Below, in pieces: positions 24,530 to 32,686 of a DNA stretch of 64,000 nt; position 1 is the first letter of the stretch; each line of letters opens with the position of its first letter. A program made the position numbers and the translations under genes. Origin of the DNA: [Clostridium] innocuum (GTDB lineage Bacteria; Bacillota_I; Bacilli_A; Erysipelotrichales; Erysipelotrichaceae); assembly GCA_012317185.1 (NCBI GenBank), contig CP048838.1, positions 1,054,001 through 1,118,000 on the forward strand. Reading direction: 5' to 3'. A model generated the notes under the pieces. It saw only the letters and a list, made by a program, of their open reading frames with translations. It was not told the DNA's origin and made no database searches.

Positions 24530-25276
24530 TCAGATACTGTAGCCGCCATCCAGCGGGATGCAGGCACCATTGATGTAATTCCCTGCAGCACTGCAAAGTA
24601 CAAGAAGCAGACCGTCGAGATCCTGCCAGGTACCCCAGCGTCCTGCGGGAATTTCCTTTAAGACAGACAAATCATCATTCTGTCCATCTCCGCTTTGCAG
24701 CCGGTTTCCCTCATTCATGAAGCCCAGTGTGATTGCGTTGATCTGTATATCTCTGCCCGCAAACTCATGTGCCATATATTTCGTCATTGCTTCCACGGCA
24801 CCCTTGCTGGTGAAATAGGCACAGTATTCGCTGGTACCATAGGGCAGGATTCCGGATGCATTGATGATTTTGCCTCCATGCCCCTGCCTGATAAACTGGC
24901 GTATAACCTCCTGGGAAAGTGTAAACGCCGCAGTTACATTGATATCCAGTGCGCTTTGAAATGCCTGTCTGCTGATTTCCAGAGTATCCTCCTTTTTCAG
25001 AATGCCTGCAAAGTTCAATAGAATATCCACATGTCCATAGGCGGCAAGCACTTCCTTCATGACATCATGAATGCTGCCGGGTGTCGTAAGGGATACGGTG
25101 AGGGAATGATACGATCTTCCCAGCGCCTCCACCTCTTTTTTCAACGCGGAATCATCACCGATACTGACGCCGAATATATCTGCACCATGTCTGGCCAGTG
25201 TGCGTACACAGGCATATCCAAGACCCTGCGAGCAGCCGCTGACCAGTGCGACTCTGCCATCTAGCTCTAAATTCAT
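24530..25276 (-). CDS. Short-chain dehydrogenase/reductase, KduD-like
   Basis: The product is 248 aa. The ATG at 25276 follows AGGAGG with a 9-base spacer; the frame continues upstream but without a site. The cofactor loop is SGCSQGLGYA near 14-23. NFAG gives the family Asn, ASGI the catalytic Ser, and YFTSK the Tyr-Lys pair. The C-terminal INGACIPLDGGYSI is typical. The closest pattern is 2-dehydro-3-deoxy-gluconate 5-dehydrogenase, which acts in uronate breakdown, but no other kdu gene is nearby, so only the SDR assignment is firm. Confidence 0.88.
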   Translation of the reverse strand: MNLELDGRVALVSGCSQGLGYACVRTLARHGADIFGVSIGDDSALKKEVEALGRSYHSLTVSLTTPGSIHDVMKEVLAAYGHVDILLNFAGILKKEDTLEISRQAFQSALDINVTAAFTLSQEVIRQFIRQGHGGKIINASGILPYGTSEYCAYFTSKGAVEAMTKYMAHEFAGRDIQINAITLGFMNEGNRLQSGDGQNDDLSVLKEIPAGRWGTWQDLDGLLLVLCSAAGNYINGACIPLDGGYSI

Positions 25277-25412
25277 AAATAAAAACCTCCTGTCATACAT
25301 AGTATGCCTTGTGCGGGAATACATAAACCTGCAGGTGCAAAAAGAAAAAGACTTTTTCAGAAACGGGAAAGGGTTTTCATGATATACTGAGAGTAAGAAA
25401 GGGGGAATCGTC

Positions 25413-25952
25413 ATGAAGGTTATATTTCTTGATATCGACGGTGTACTGTACCCCTGCTTTTCCAGAAGGACAAGCTGTTTTCATGCGGAGGCTGTGCGAA
25501 GCAGATTACAAAAAGAAAGGATTTCCACGGAAGGGATAACAGACTGGGATTTGTGCAGTGTGGTCTGCGGTTTCCAGAAAGCTGCGGTAGAGCGTCTGCG
25601 CAGACTTTGTGAGCAAAGCGGTGCAAAAATTGTGCTGGAAACCTCATGGAAGTGCATGCGGAGTCTGGATGAAATGAAGCGGCTGTTTTCCCTGTGGAGA
25701 CTGGACAGCTATATTGTTGACATGACAGATAATGAGGAAATGTTCTTCAAGGAAGGAGCTATACAGCGCTATCTGGATGCGCATCCGGCAGTGGAAAACT
25801 ACGTCATTCTGGATGATATCTCCATGCGGAAGGCATTTCCCGGACATGATGTGGTTACGCCGGATATCCTTGATGAAGAAAGTTATCGGCAGGCGCTTCA
25901 TATACTGAACCATTGGACAAAGGAGCTGGGGCATGAACATCATCTTCCTTGA
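25413..25952 (+). CDS. HAD-like hydrolase (Swiss-army-knife RNA-repair HAD type), first twin
   Basis: The product is 179 aa. It starts VIFLDIDGVLYPCF, a HAD motif I with Asp-x-Asp. LETSWK gives the motif II Thr/Ser, and YVILDDI a motif IV DD. There is no large cap. The DIDGVL plus TSW pattern is that of a small HAD family linked to nucleic-acid or nucleotide end repair. It overlaps its paralogue by 20 bp. Confidence 0.75.
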   Translation: MKVIFLDIDGVLYPCFSRRTSCFHAEAVRSRLQKERISTEGITDWDLCSVVCGFQKAAVERLRRLCEQSGAKIVLETSWKCMRSLDEMKRLFSLWRLDSYIVDMTDNEEMFFKEGAIQRYLDAHPAVENYVILDDISMRKAFPGHDVVTPDILDEESYRQALHILNHWTKELGHEHHLP

Positions 25953-26436
25953 TATCGACGGCGTACTGATGCCGCTGGGTTCTCATGAATATCTGCGCAA
26001 TGATGCAGCCGCATTAAAGGCCTACTATGTTTCACAGGATCAGCGCTTTGCACCGGTGAATGCCTATGACATCGCTGCTGTGGATCTGGACTGGTATCCA
26101 AAAGCCAGCCGTTATATACGGCAGCTTGCCGAAACCTGCCATGCATCCATTGTATTGACCTCCTCATGGCGGCTTCACCGTTCGCTGGAAACCTTGCAGC
26201 TGCTGTTTTCCCTGCATGGGCTGGACAGGTATCTGGTGGATGTAACGATGGATACCGGTAATAAAGCAGAAGAAATTCAAATGTATTTGTGGGGATATCC
26301 GGAAATTAAACGCTATGTGGTGATCGATGACCTGGATATGGAGCGCAGCTTCAAAGACCATTTTGTACAGGTTCGGGACAAGTATTTCAATGAGGATAAT
26401 CTGAAAGAGGCTGTCTGTATCCTGAGAAAGGAATAG
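25933..26436 (+). CDS. HAD-like hydrolase (Swiss-army-knife RNA-repair HAD type), second twin
   Basis: The product is 167 aa. It has the same layout as the preceding gene: IIFLDIDGVLMPLGS, then VLTSSWRLHRSL and YVVIDDLDME. The ATG at 25933 is inside the end of the first twin, with AGGAG upstream. Tandem duplication followed by divergence is clear from the shared segment LQLLFSLHGLDRYLVD against the matching one in twin one (MKRLFSLWRLDSYIVD). The substrate is unknown. Confidence 0.75.
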   Translation: MNIIFLDIDGVLMPLGSHEYLRNDAAALKAYYVSQDQRFAPVNAYDIAAVDLDWYPKASRYIRQLAETCHASIVLTSSWRLHRSLETLQLLFSLHGLDRYLVDVTMDTGNKAEEIQMYLWGYPEIKRYVVIDDLDMERSFKDHFVQVRDKYFNEDNLKEAVCILRKE

Positions 26437-26450
26437 GCACTCTTTTTTTA

Positions 26451-26479
26451 TTGACATATAGTATACAGTATAGTAATAT
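26451..26479 (+). promoter_or_regulatory. Consensus promoter with embedded palindrome, PadR gene
   Basis: TTGACA (26451-26456), a 17-bp spacer, then TAATAT (26474-26479). Within the spacer lies the palindrome TATAC-A-GTATA (26462-26472). This position allows repression by steric block, most simply autorepression by the PadR product. Confidence 0.7.
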
Positions 26480-26499
26480 ATAGGAAAAGAGGTGATGGT

Positions 26500-27057
26500 G
26501 TGGTATCCTCCATTGATTTGATTCTACTGGGTATGGTGTATGATCAGCCCCGCAGTGCCTATGATATCCAGAAGCATGTGGAATATCGTAATCTTTCTCA
26601 CTGGGTGAAAATCAGCTCACCTTCTGTTTATAAAAAGCTGAGAGTGCTGGAGCAGAAGGGATATCTGATGACGAAGCGGCAGCGGGAGGGAAACATGCCC
26701 GAGAAAAGCATTTATTCATTGACTCGTGAGGGTCGAAAATATTTCCATGAGCTGATGCATGAAATCAGTGCACAGCCATTTGAAATCCTGTTTGATTTTA
26801 ATGCTGTGGTTGTCAGTCTGAACAAGGTTGATAAGGAAGAGGGGCTGGAGTGCGTTCAGCGAATAGCGCAAAGTCTGCAGGATACACGTACATATCTGAG
26901 CATGCAAAGGGATGTGAAAAAGGAAATTCCCTATGTGGGAAGGAGTATTCTTGAGCAGCAGCTGAGCGTTTGTGAAACCCTGCTTACCTGGTGCCATACT
27001 CTGTGCGAGGAGCTAAAGAGCAGTGACGGCTTAGAGAAAATGAAGGAACTGCCTTAA
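26500..27057 (+). CDS. PadR family transcriptional regulator
   Basis: The product is 185 aa, with a GTG start after AGAGGTGAT. The N-terminal winged helix (residues 5-85) shows LILLGMVYDQPRSAYDIQKH, VYKKLRVLEQKGYL and SIYSLTREGRKYF, as in PadR. The C-terminal part is the helical dimerisation region. PadR proteins repress detoxification or efflux genes and often themselves. It probably shares an mRNA with the DUF3795 gene 20 bp downstream. Confidence 0.9.
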   Translation: MVSSIDLILLGMVYDQPRSAYDIQKHVEYRNLSHWVKISSPSVYKKLRVLEQKGYLMTKRQREGNMPEKSIYSLTREGRKYFHELMHEISAQPFEILFDFNAVVVSLNKVDKEEGLECVQRIAQSLQDTRTYLSMQRDVKKEIPYVGRSILEQQLSVCETLLTWCHTLCEELKSSDGLEKMKELP

Positions 27058-27077
27058 GGCAGAGAAAGGAGTACAGG

Positions 27078-27347
27078 ATGTGTTCATCAAGATGTGGTGT
27101 GGATTGTACAACATGTGAAAGAAAGGAAGCGGTGCATTGTCTTGGCTGCAATGCCATGAAGCAGCCGTTCTGGGGGAGTCCCTGTCAGGTAAAGACCTGC
27201 TGTGAGGAAAAGCATTTGCAGCATTGCGGGGAGTGTAAGGAGTTTCCTTGTGAAATGTGCGCCAACATGGGGAAGGAAATGGGCTTTGATCCTGAACCGC
27301 GCTTAGCAAATTTAAGAGCATGGGCGAATGAGAAAACAGCCGGCTGA
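27078..27347 (+). CDS. DUF3795 Cys-rich protein
   Basis: The product is 89 aa with 13 cysteines, starting MCSSRCGVDCTTC and containing CLGCNAMKQPFWGSPC and HCGECKEFPCEMC. This is the DUF3795 pattern, taken to bind metal or an Fe-S cluster. Function unknown. Placement behind a PadR gene suggests it is induced by the PadR ligand. Confidence 0.85.
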   Translation: MCSSRCGVDCTTCERKEAVHCLGCNAMKQPFWGSPCQVKTCCEEKHLQHCGECKEFPCEMCANMGKEMGFDPEPRLANLRAWANEKTAG

Positions 27348-27889
27348 AAGGCTTTCTTATGCAGAGACAGGATAACAGATTTAATGGGCTATGAGCTGAT
27401 TTTTCATTTACCATACAAGGCTTGCCTGCACTTTATAATGATTACGGTGCAGGAAATGTACAGGTATAAGGCTACATGTAGTCTTTCGGTTCTTTGTGTG
27501 CAGAAAGGTATATAAGAAGGGCAGGAGAATAAAAGACTTCTGCTTTTTCTTGTTGATTCTTGTAGATGCAATCAGGAAGTATGCTCTTTTTCTTAACATG
27601 AGCATACGGGAAGAAAATAAGGAGATTATGATACGTGATACTGGTCTTTCTTGATATCACAGGAAGCTATATATCCCATATATCGCATACGTTTAGCCGA
27701 CATGGCAATAAAAAAGCGGTGATGCTTATATAAATAAAGAAATAGGCAGGCTTTTCCCTTTAGCACTTCATATAAGCTTGACGTAACATGAAACCGTAAA
27801 AAATAATAAAAAAATTATGTTAAATTTAGGAGTTTTGCCCTTTCCATACGTATATAAGAGTGTATATGCAAAAAAGGAGGATGATACAT
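27348..27889. other. Intergenic region before the Rpn gene
   Basis: About 540 bases without a credible gene. It contains the short repeat at 27742-27786 (listed separately), a run of AT-rich sequence, and the AAGGAGG of the Rpn gene. No promoter pair stood out. Confidence 0.5.
27742..27786 (+). repeat. Left copy of a short repeat flanking the Rpn gene
   Basis: CTTTTCCCTTTAGCAC (27751-27766), then AGCTTGACGT (27775-27784), matches 29265-29294 in the same order and strand (15 of 16 bases in the first block). The preceding ATAGGCAGGCTTTTC (27742-27756) recurs exactly at 43446-43460 and its first ten bases at 28927-28936. Confidence 0.5.
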
Positions 27890-28864
27890 ATGCATAAATC
27901 GAAGGAAAGGGAGTATCCGATTCCCTTTCACAATGATGTATTTTTCAAGTACATGCTGATCGGTGAGGATGCGGGCTCTGCCATGCTGAGAAGCAGGATC
28001 ATTGAAGAGATTTACGGATTGAAGGTTCAAAAGACACAGGTGCTGAATCCGGAGCTCCTGCCGGAAGCCTTTTTCGGAAAACGAGCGGTTCTGGATGTTG
28101 TATTGGAGGATGAAACAGGTCACCTCTATGATTTGGAAATGCAGGTATCCGGGTACACGAAGGAGGAACAGCTGCGTTTTCAGCAGTATGGCTACCGCCT
28201 GGCTGGCAGACAGCTGAAGCAGGGGAATGATTACACAAAGCTGAAGCCGTTTTATCAGATTATCTTTATGAATTACAAGCCCAAAGACACAGGGCGCATG
28301 ATTCGACACTACACGGTAAAGGATGAAGATAATCGGGAGGAGCCCAACGGTACACTGCATCGCGCGATTGTGTTTTTACCAATGATCAGGCAGCGTGTAT
28401 AGGAGGTTGGAGGCATAGAGAACCTGACGGAATTTGAAACCTTCTGCTATGTACTTGCATATAATCCGGATGATGCTATACTAAACATGAAGAGAAGGAT
28501 GGTGAATGTGGCTATGGAAAAATATAATGAGATGCGCGAGGATGGCTCATTATTCAGCTGGGCGGAATCCGTGGAATTTGCACAACGTGCAGTACAGGCC
28601 AATTTGGAAGAGCAAACTGCAGAAGCCGAGAAGTCAGGACTTGAGCGGGGATTTAAACAAGGCCTCCAACAAGGTCTTCAAAAAGGTCTTGATGAAGAGA
28701 AAAGGACATTGTTACAGTCACTTATAGTACACAAATATGGAATAGAGGATGAATGGGTGGAATCACTGTCAGATCAGCAGAAGGATGATGCAGTTATTCA
28801 AATTCTGGACTGTGATACGTATGAAGCTTTAAAAGAAAGGCTGAATAATAAAGAAATGAAATAA
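27890..28864 (+). pseudogene. Rpn family PD-(D/E)XK nuclease/putative transposase with in-frame TAG
   Basis: The frame runs 325 codons from the ATG at 27890 (AAGGAGG at 27874-27880) to 28864, broken only by TAG at 28400-28402. Both halves are in the same frame and read as one family: FHNDVFFKYML at the start, then LDVVLEDETGHLYDLEMQ carrying the D and ExQ nuclease residues, and after the stop IENLTEFETFCYVLAYNP and the Gly-rich ERGFKQGLQQGLQKG repeat before the C-terminal helices. A GAG to TAG change would explain it. The first part alone is 170 aa and keeps the catalytic residues, so partial activity is possible. Rpn proteins promote RecA-independent recombination. Confidence 0.75.
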
Positions 28865-28882
28865 TGCAGATATAACCTGATG

Positions 28883-28921
28883 AAAGGCTGATTCTACAGA
28901 AGTAGGATACAGCTTTTTTTA
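28883..28921 (+). terminator. Terminator of the Rpn gene
   Basis: AAGGCTG pairs with CAGCTTT (one G-T) across a 20-base loop, followed by seven T. Confidence 0.55.
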
Positions 28922-29332
28922 TTCTCATAGGCAGGCAGCTCCTTTACGCGAAACAGCTTCTCCGGCATTGTAGTTTAAAAAGCTGACTACCCGCGTAATG
29001 TTTATGTATAACAGAGGATGTGCCAATGCTGTACAGCGTTAATTTTGCATCGCTTCATTCACCGCGATCAGGCTTTATGCTGAACAAGCGGCCATATACG
29101 AAATTGAAGCATTCGGCCTATAGGAAGTGATTTGAAGATATAGTCTGGAGAATATCCAGACTGCTAGGTTAAAACTAAAGTATCCAGGTTGTTGGAAAAT
29201 CATTCATCATTGGACTGTTATACGTGTTTTTCCGAATGATGCTCAGTGAAATAGAAAAACACGCCTTTTCCCTATAGCACAATGAGAGCTTGCGTGTCTT
29301 GATAGTATTCAAATTCATCATGTCATACCTCG
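28922..29332. other. Intergenic region after the Rpn gene
   Basis: About 410 bases with no gene. It holds ATAGGCAGGC (28927-28936), a perfect hairpin AGTCTGGA/TCCAGACT (29142-29162), an inverted repeat ATCATTC...GAATGAT around 29200-29240, and the right repeat copy at 29265-29294. Confidence 0.5.
29265..29294 (+). repeat. Right copy of the short repeat flanking the Rpn gene
   Basis: CTTTTCCCTATAGCAC followed by AGCTTGCGT. It is in the same orientation as the left copy 1.5 kb upstream. The segment between them contains only the Rpn gene and hairpins. Confidence 0.5.
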
Positions 29333-31279
29333 TCAGTATGCTTCCGTATCTAAATTCTGCTTTAGGATATTCAAAAATTCAGATAGGCTTCGTGCATGAA
29401 ACAGCAGCTCCTGCAAGGGAGCATTGTGCGTCATGGCGACAAAGGTATCGTACAGCTTCTCTATGTCCTTCTTTGCATCATCCGCAAGACCCAGCAACAG
29501 TATAATCTGAGCACTGTCTTTATCAGACCACAAGATCGGATGCTGCAAAACCCCGACAGCGATTTTACTTTTCAGTGAACATATTTTGAGAGGATGCGGT
29601 ATGGCAACCACACCATCCATTCCTGTGGAAATACGCTGTTCCCGCTCCAGAACACTGGCCTCAAAATCATCATTGATGCAATGCTCCTGATGCAGCAGGG
29701 TACATAAGGTATGGATAATTTCCTCCTTACTGTCTGCAGCTGTATTGATAAACAGCTTCTCATCAAAAAACTGTGCAATCTTATCAATCGGATGCTGCTC
29801 ATCCATGGTGATAGCTCTTGCCACATTTTCAATATCTCTTCTGGACAGTGGAATATCCACGACCACCACCGGCAGTACTGTCTGCTTGAGGGCAACGGTG
29901 GAAATCACGATATCCGCAGCCTGCAGCTTCTGTTCTTCGATTTCGTGTGACGGGTATCTGCCGATGATTTCCAGTGTTTCCTTAAATAGCGTATTCAGCT
30001 TGGAAGCAAGAAAGCTGCCGGCTGCATACCCGCTGTCATATACGATAACAGCCTTCTTGTGCTTGAGATAACGGGAATCAAAATAGCGCTCAATGGCTGC
30101 TCCGATGTGTAAAGAGATATAGCCGATTTCATCATCATTCAGCTCAAACGGTTCATTTGCGAATGCCTGTTTGATTGCCGTTCCGCTTATTTCATAGGCA
30201 AGGATATAGTTGTTGCGAATGGTATTCAGCAGCGGATTCTTTTTGTTTAGATGATAATACCTGGCATTCAGAATGGATTGCAGATGATGCGTCAGATCAT
30301 GCTCCAGAATCAAATCTGAACGTAGGTCGAAGTGATAGGATTCAAAGATGGAATCCAGAATATTTGCGACCAGATTATGGATGTATTCCGTGTTTTTTTG
30401 CGCATCCAGAAGCTCGTTTGTGTTGGATACATAATGGGAGTAAATGTAATTTTTTTCATTCGCAGTAAAGACAACCTGAAAGTCAAGCTCAATCTCTGCA
30501 ATGAGCGGCTCCAGCAATGTACGAAGCGCTTCATGCTCCGGTATGGCATACTCCTCGATTGGTTTGGCTACAAGCAGTCTGGATATGGACAATGCGATAT
30601 GCAGAATCAGATTTTTCAGATTATAGTCTGAGAAGTGCAGATCGTTCTTTCGATTGAACTCCATGACAATATCCTTGATCTGTTCCAGGTTGACATGATT
30701 CAGCAGGGCTGTCTGTTCCTGAGAAAACCGGAATTCATAATGCTGATAATTGGTCGTAATCAGATCAATGATACAGCGGCGCTTATCCGCCTCTTCACCA
30801 GTTACAATATAGCCAAGGTTTGCCTTTGTCTGAAGTGTGAGCTGATATTTGGAGAGAATCAGACGAATTGTTTTCAGATAATTGATTATCGTATTGATGG
30901 ATACGAACACCTCATCCGCCAGCGCATCCTGTGTGAGATAGGTGTTGGCATACAGCATCTTGATAATGATATGGTTGATTCGCTTGTCGGCAGAATCCAG
31001 CTGCTTTTCCTCCTCATTAACCAGCATATTCTCCAGTAGTGCCCGTGTCTGTCCCTCTTTGATCTTTAAGGCATAGCCCTGAGAGCGTTTCATGATGATT
31101 TGAGCATCAAAGCCGGATAGCTCCTCATTCAGATTGTGGATATCGCTGCGCAGTGTTCGCTGGGATATTTGAAAGTGTCTGGTTAACACAGACGGAGACA
31201 TGTAGCCTTGATGTGACAGAAAGTAGTCAAGTAAGTCCTGTAATCGCGTGTACTGAAACAAGCGCATCCACCTCCTCAT
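29333..31279 (-). CDS. PRD-domain PTS transcriptional regulator (MtlR/LicR type)
   Basis: The product is 648 aa from ATG 31279; a second ATG at 31267 sits directly after AGGAGG and may be the true start. The N-terminal winged helix (ISQRTLRSDIHNLNEEL) and a second helix-turn-helix (TQDALADEVFVSINTIINYL) are followed by two PRD modules (about 190-400), an EIIB-like part, and an EIIA-like end with phospho-His in VVAIPHPLKI. Phosphorylation of PRD and EIIA histidines by HPr and the cognate EII reports sugar supply. It is divergent from the PTS operon at 31551, which it probably activates. Confidence 0.9.
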   Translation of the reverse strand: MRRWMRLFQYTRLQDLLDYFLSHQGYMSPSVLTRHFQISQRTLRSDIHNLNEELSGFDAQIIMKRSQGYALKIKEGQTRALLENMLVNEEEKQLDSADKRINHIIIKMLYANTYLTQDALADEVFVSINTIINYLKTIRLILSKYQLTLQTKANLGYIVTGEEADKRRCIIDLITTNYQHYEFRFSQEQTALLNHVNLEQIKDIVMEFNRKNDLHFSDYNLKNLILHIALSISRLLVAKPIEEYAIPEHEALRTLLEPLIAEIELDFQVVFTANEKNYIYSHYVSNTNELLDAQKNTEYIHNLVANILDSIFESYHFDLRSDLILEHDLTHHLQSILNARYYHLNKKNPLLNTIRNNYILAYEISGTAIKQAFANEPFELNDDEIGYISLHIGAAIERYFDSRYLKHKKAVIVYDSGYAAGSFLASKLNTLFKETLEIIGRYPSHEIEEQKLQAADIVISTVALKQTVLPVVVVDIPLSRRDIENVARAITMDEQHPIDKIAQFFDEKLFINTAADSKEEIIHTLCTLLHQEHCINDDFEASVLEREQRISTGMDGVVAIPHPLKICSLKSKIAVGVLQHPILWSDKDSAQIILLLGLADDAKKDIEKLYDTFVAMTHNAPLQELLFHARSLSEFLNILKQNLDTEAY

Positions 31280-31343
31280 CCTTACATCCCCCTGGTACCC
31301 TTATTATATAGATTTTACTATCCGGAAGCAACATAAGGCTTCG

Positions 31344-31454
31344 CCGTTTCCGCTGGCAAAGCGACAGGCAGAATATTTGAAGAAGCTGCCGTTTGAAACG
31401 GAAACAGCTGCTGAAGCACAATGGTTTAAGGCTGCCGTTTCATATGGAAAACGG
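31344..31454. promoter_or_regulatory. Cluster of CCGTTT/AAACGG motifs in the divergent PTS control region
   Basis: A 13-bp palindrome CCGTTTGAAACGG at 31389-31401, itself inside a longer stem AGCTG...CAGCT (31384-31409). A second pair is CCGTTT (31435-31440) with AAACGG (31449-31454). A single CCGTTT is at 31344-31349. All lie between the regulator and the operon, so they are the natural candidates for its binding sites. Confidence 0.5.
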
Positions 31455-31550
31455 TTGTCTTCTCTTTTTTTTAATCCGGATCTACAATGGAGTCAGAAAT
31501 TGAAAGAGATTTCAAGGCAGCGAATCATGCTGTAGGAGAGGAGGATTTTT

Positions 31551-32552
31551 ATGAGTAAAATCAACGTTGGTGTTATCGGTGTAGGACAGATGGGAACCTA
31601 TCATGCCCAGATTTATCAGAAGCTACCACAGGTGGAGCTGTGTGCATTGTGTGAGTTTAATGACAGCCGCAGAAAGGAACTGGAAACAGAATTTCCGGGA
31701 ATCACAATGTATAAGGATTATAAGGAGCTGTTAAAGGATACCGCAATAGAAGCGGTGAGTATCGTACTTCCGGACAATCTGCATCGGGAGGCTGTGGAGC
31801 TGGCAGTGCAGGCAGGTAAGCATATACTTCTGGAAAAACCGCTGGCAAAGGAGTTGGAGGATGGGAAAGCCCTATATGAAATTACAAAGGATTATGATAA
31901 AGTATTTACAACAGGCTTCCTGCTTCGCTTTGATCCGCGCTTTGCCATGATCAAGGAGCGGCTGGACAGCAATGAGCTGGGGGATATCATTCACTGCTAC
32001 GTGAGAAGAAACAGTCCGATTATCGGACCGCGGCGTTATATCGGCGCAAGTGATTTGAGTATGCATGTTATGATTCATGATATTGATTATATCAACTGGT
32101 GGATGGATTGTCAGCCGGTGAAGGTATTCGCGAAAAATCGCAGTGTGCTGTTGAAGGAAAACGGTATGAATGATGTGATCTATGCATTGGTTACCTATGA
32201 AAACGGTGCTGTAGCCTGTATGGAGGCATGCTGGACACTTCCGGAAAACTCTCCGACAATTATTGATGATAAAGTAGAGCTTGTTGGCACAAAGGGCGTT
32301 GCCTATGTGGATTCCTGTGATCACGGTGTCCGCTTCGTTACCGGAAAGGGTGTTCAGTATCCGGACAGCCGTCACTGGTACTACGTTAACGGTGAAGTAT
32401 GCGGGGATTTGGCAGAAGAGGTTATGGCGTTTGTAAACAATGTTGCGACAAATACGAAATCCGTCATTACTCCAAAGCAGTCCTATGATGCACTGCGGGT
32501 TGTTGATGCCATCGAGCGTTCCATCGTGGAAGGAAAAGAGGTAGCGCTTTAA
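31551..32552 (+). CDS. Gfo/Idh/MocA family dehydrogenase (inositol 2-dehydrogenase-like)
   Basis: The product is 333 aa, with ATG after GAGGAGG. The N-terminal Rossmann fold shows VGVIGVGQMGTYHAQIY, and EKPLAKE near residue 97 supplies the catalytic Lys. The C-terminal domain has the usual MIHDIDYINWW segment with the conserved Asp and His. These enzymes oxidise a sugar or inositol hydroxyl with NAD(P). It is the first gene of the PTS operon, so it probably acts on the imported sugar after dephosphorylation or on its phosphate. Confidence 0.88.
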   Translation: MSKINVGVIGVGQMGTYHAQIYQKLPQVELCALCEFNDSRRKELETEFPGITMYKDYKELLKDTAIEAVSIVLPDNLHREAVELAVQAGKHILLEKPLAKELEDGKALYEITKDYDKVFTTGFLLRFDPRFAMIKERLDSNELGDIIHCYVRRNSPIIGPRRYIGASDLSMHVMIHDIDYINWWMDCQPVKVFAKNRSVLLKENGMNDVIYALVTYENGAVACMEACWTLPENSPTIIDDKVELVGTKGVAYVDSCDHGVRFVTGKGVQYPDSRHWYYVNGEVCGDLAEEVMAFVNNVATNTKSVITPKQSYDALRVVDAIERSIVEGKEVAL

Positions 32553-32686
32553 GCTGTGAATGTATGCTTCCTATAAATAGACTGTCTGTGTTGAACAACG
32601 CAATCGTTTATGGGGGCATGCGCAAGTATCATGCGTTAAATTTTAGCGAACGTAAGCTTACATTATATGAAGAGGAGAATAAGAAC

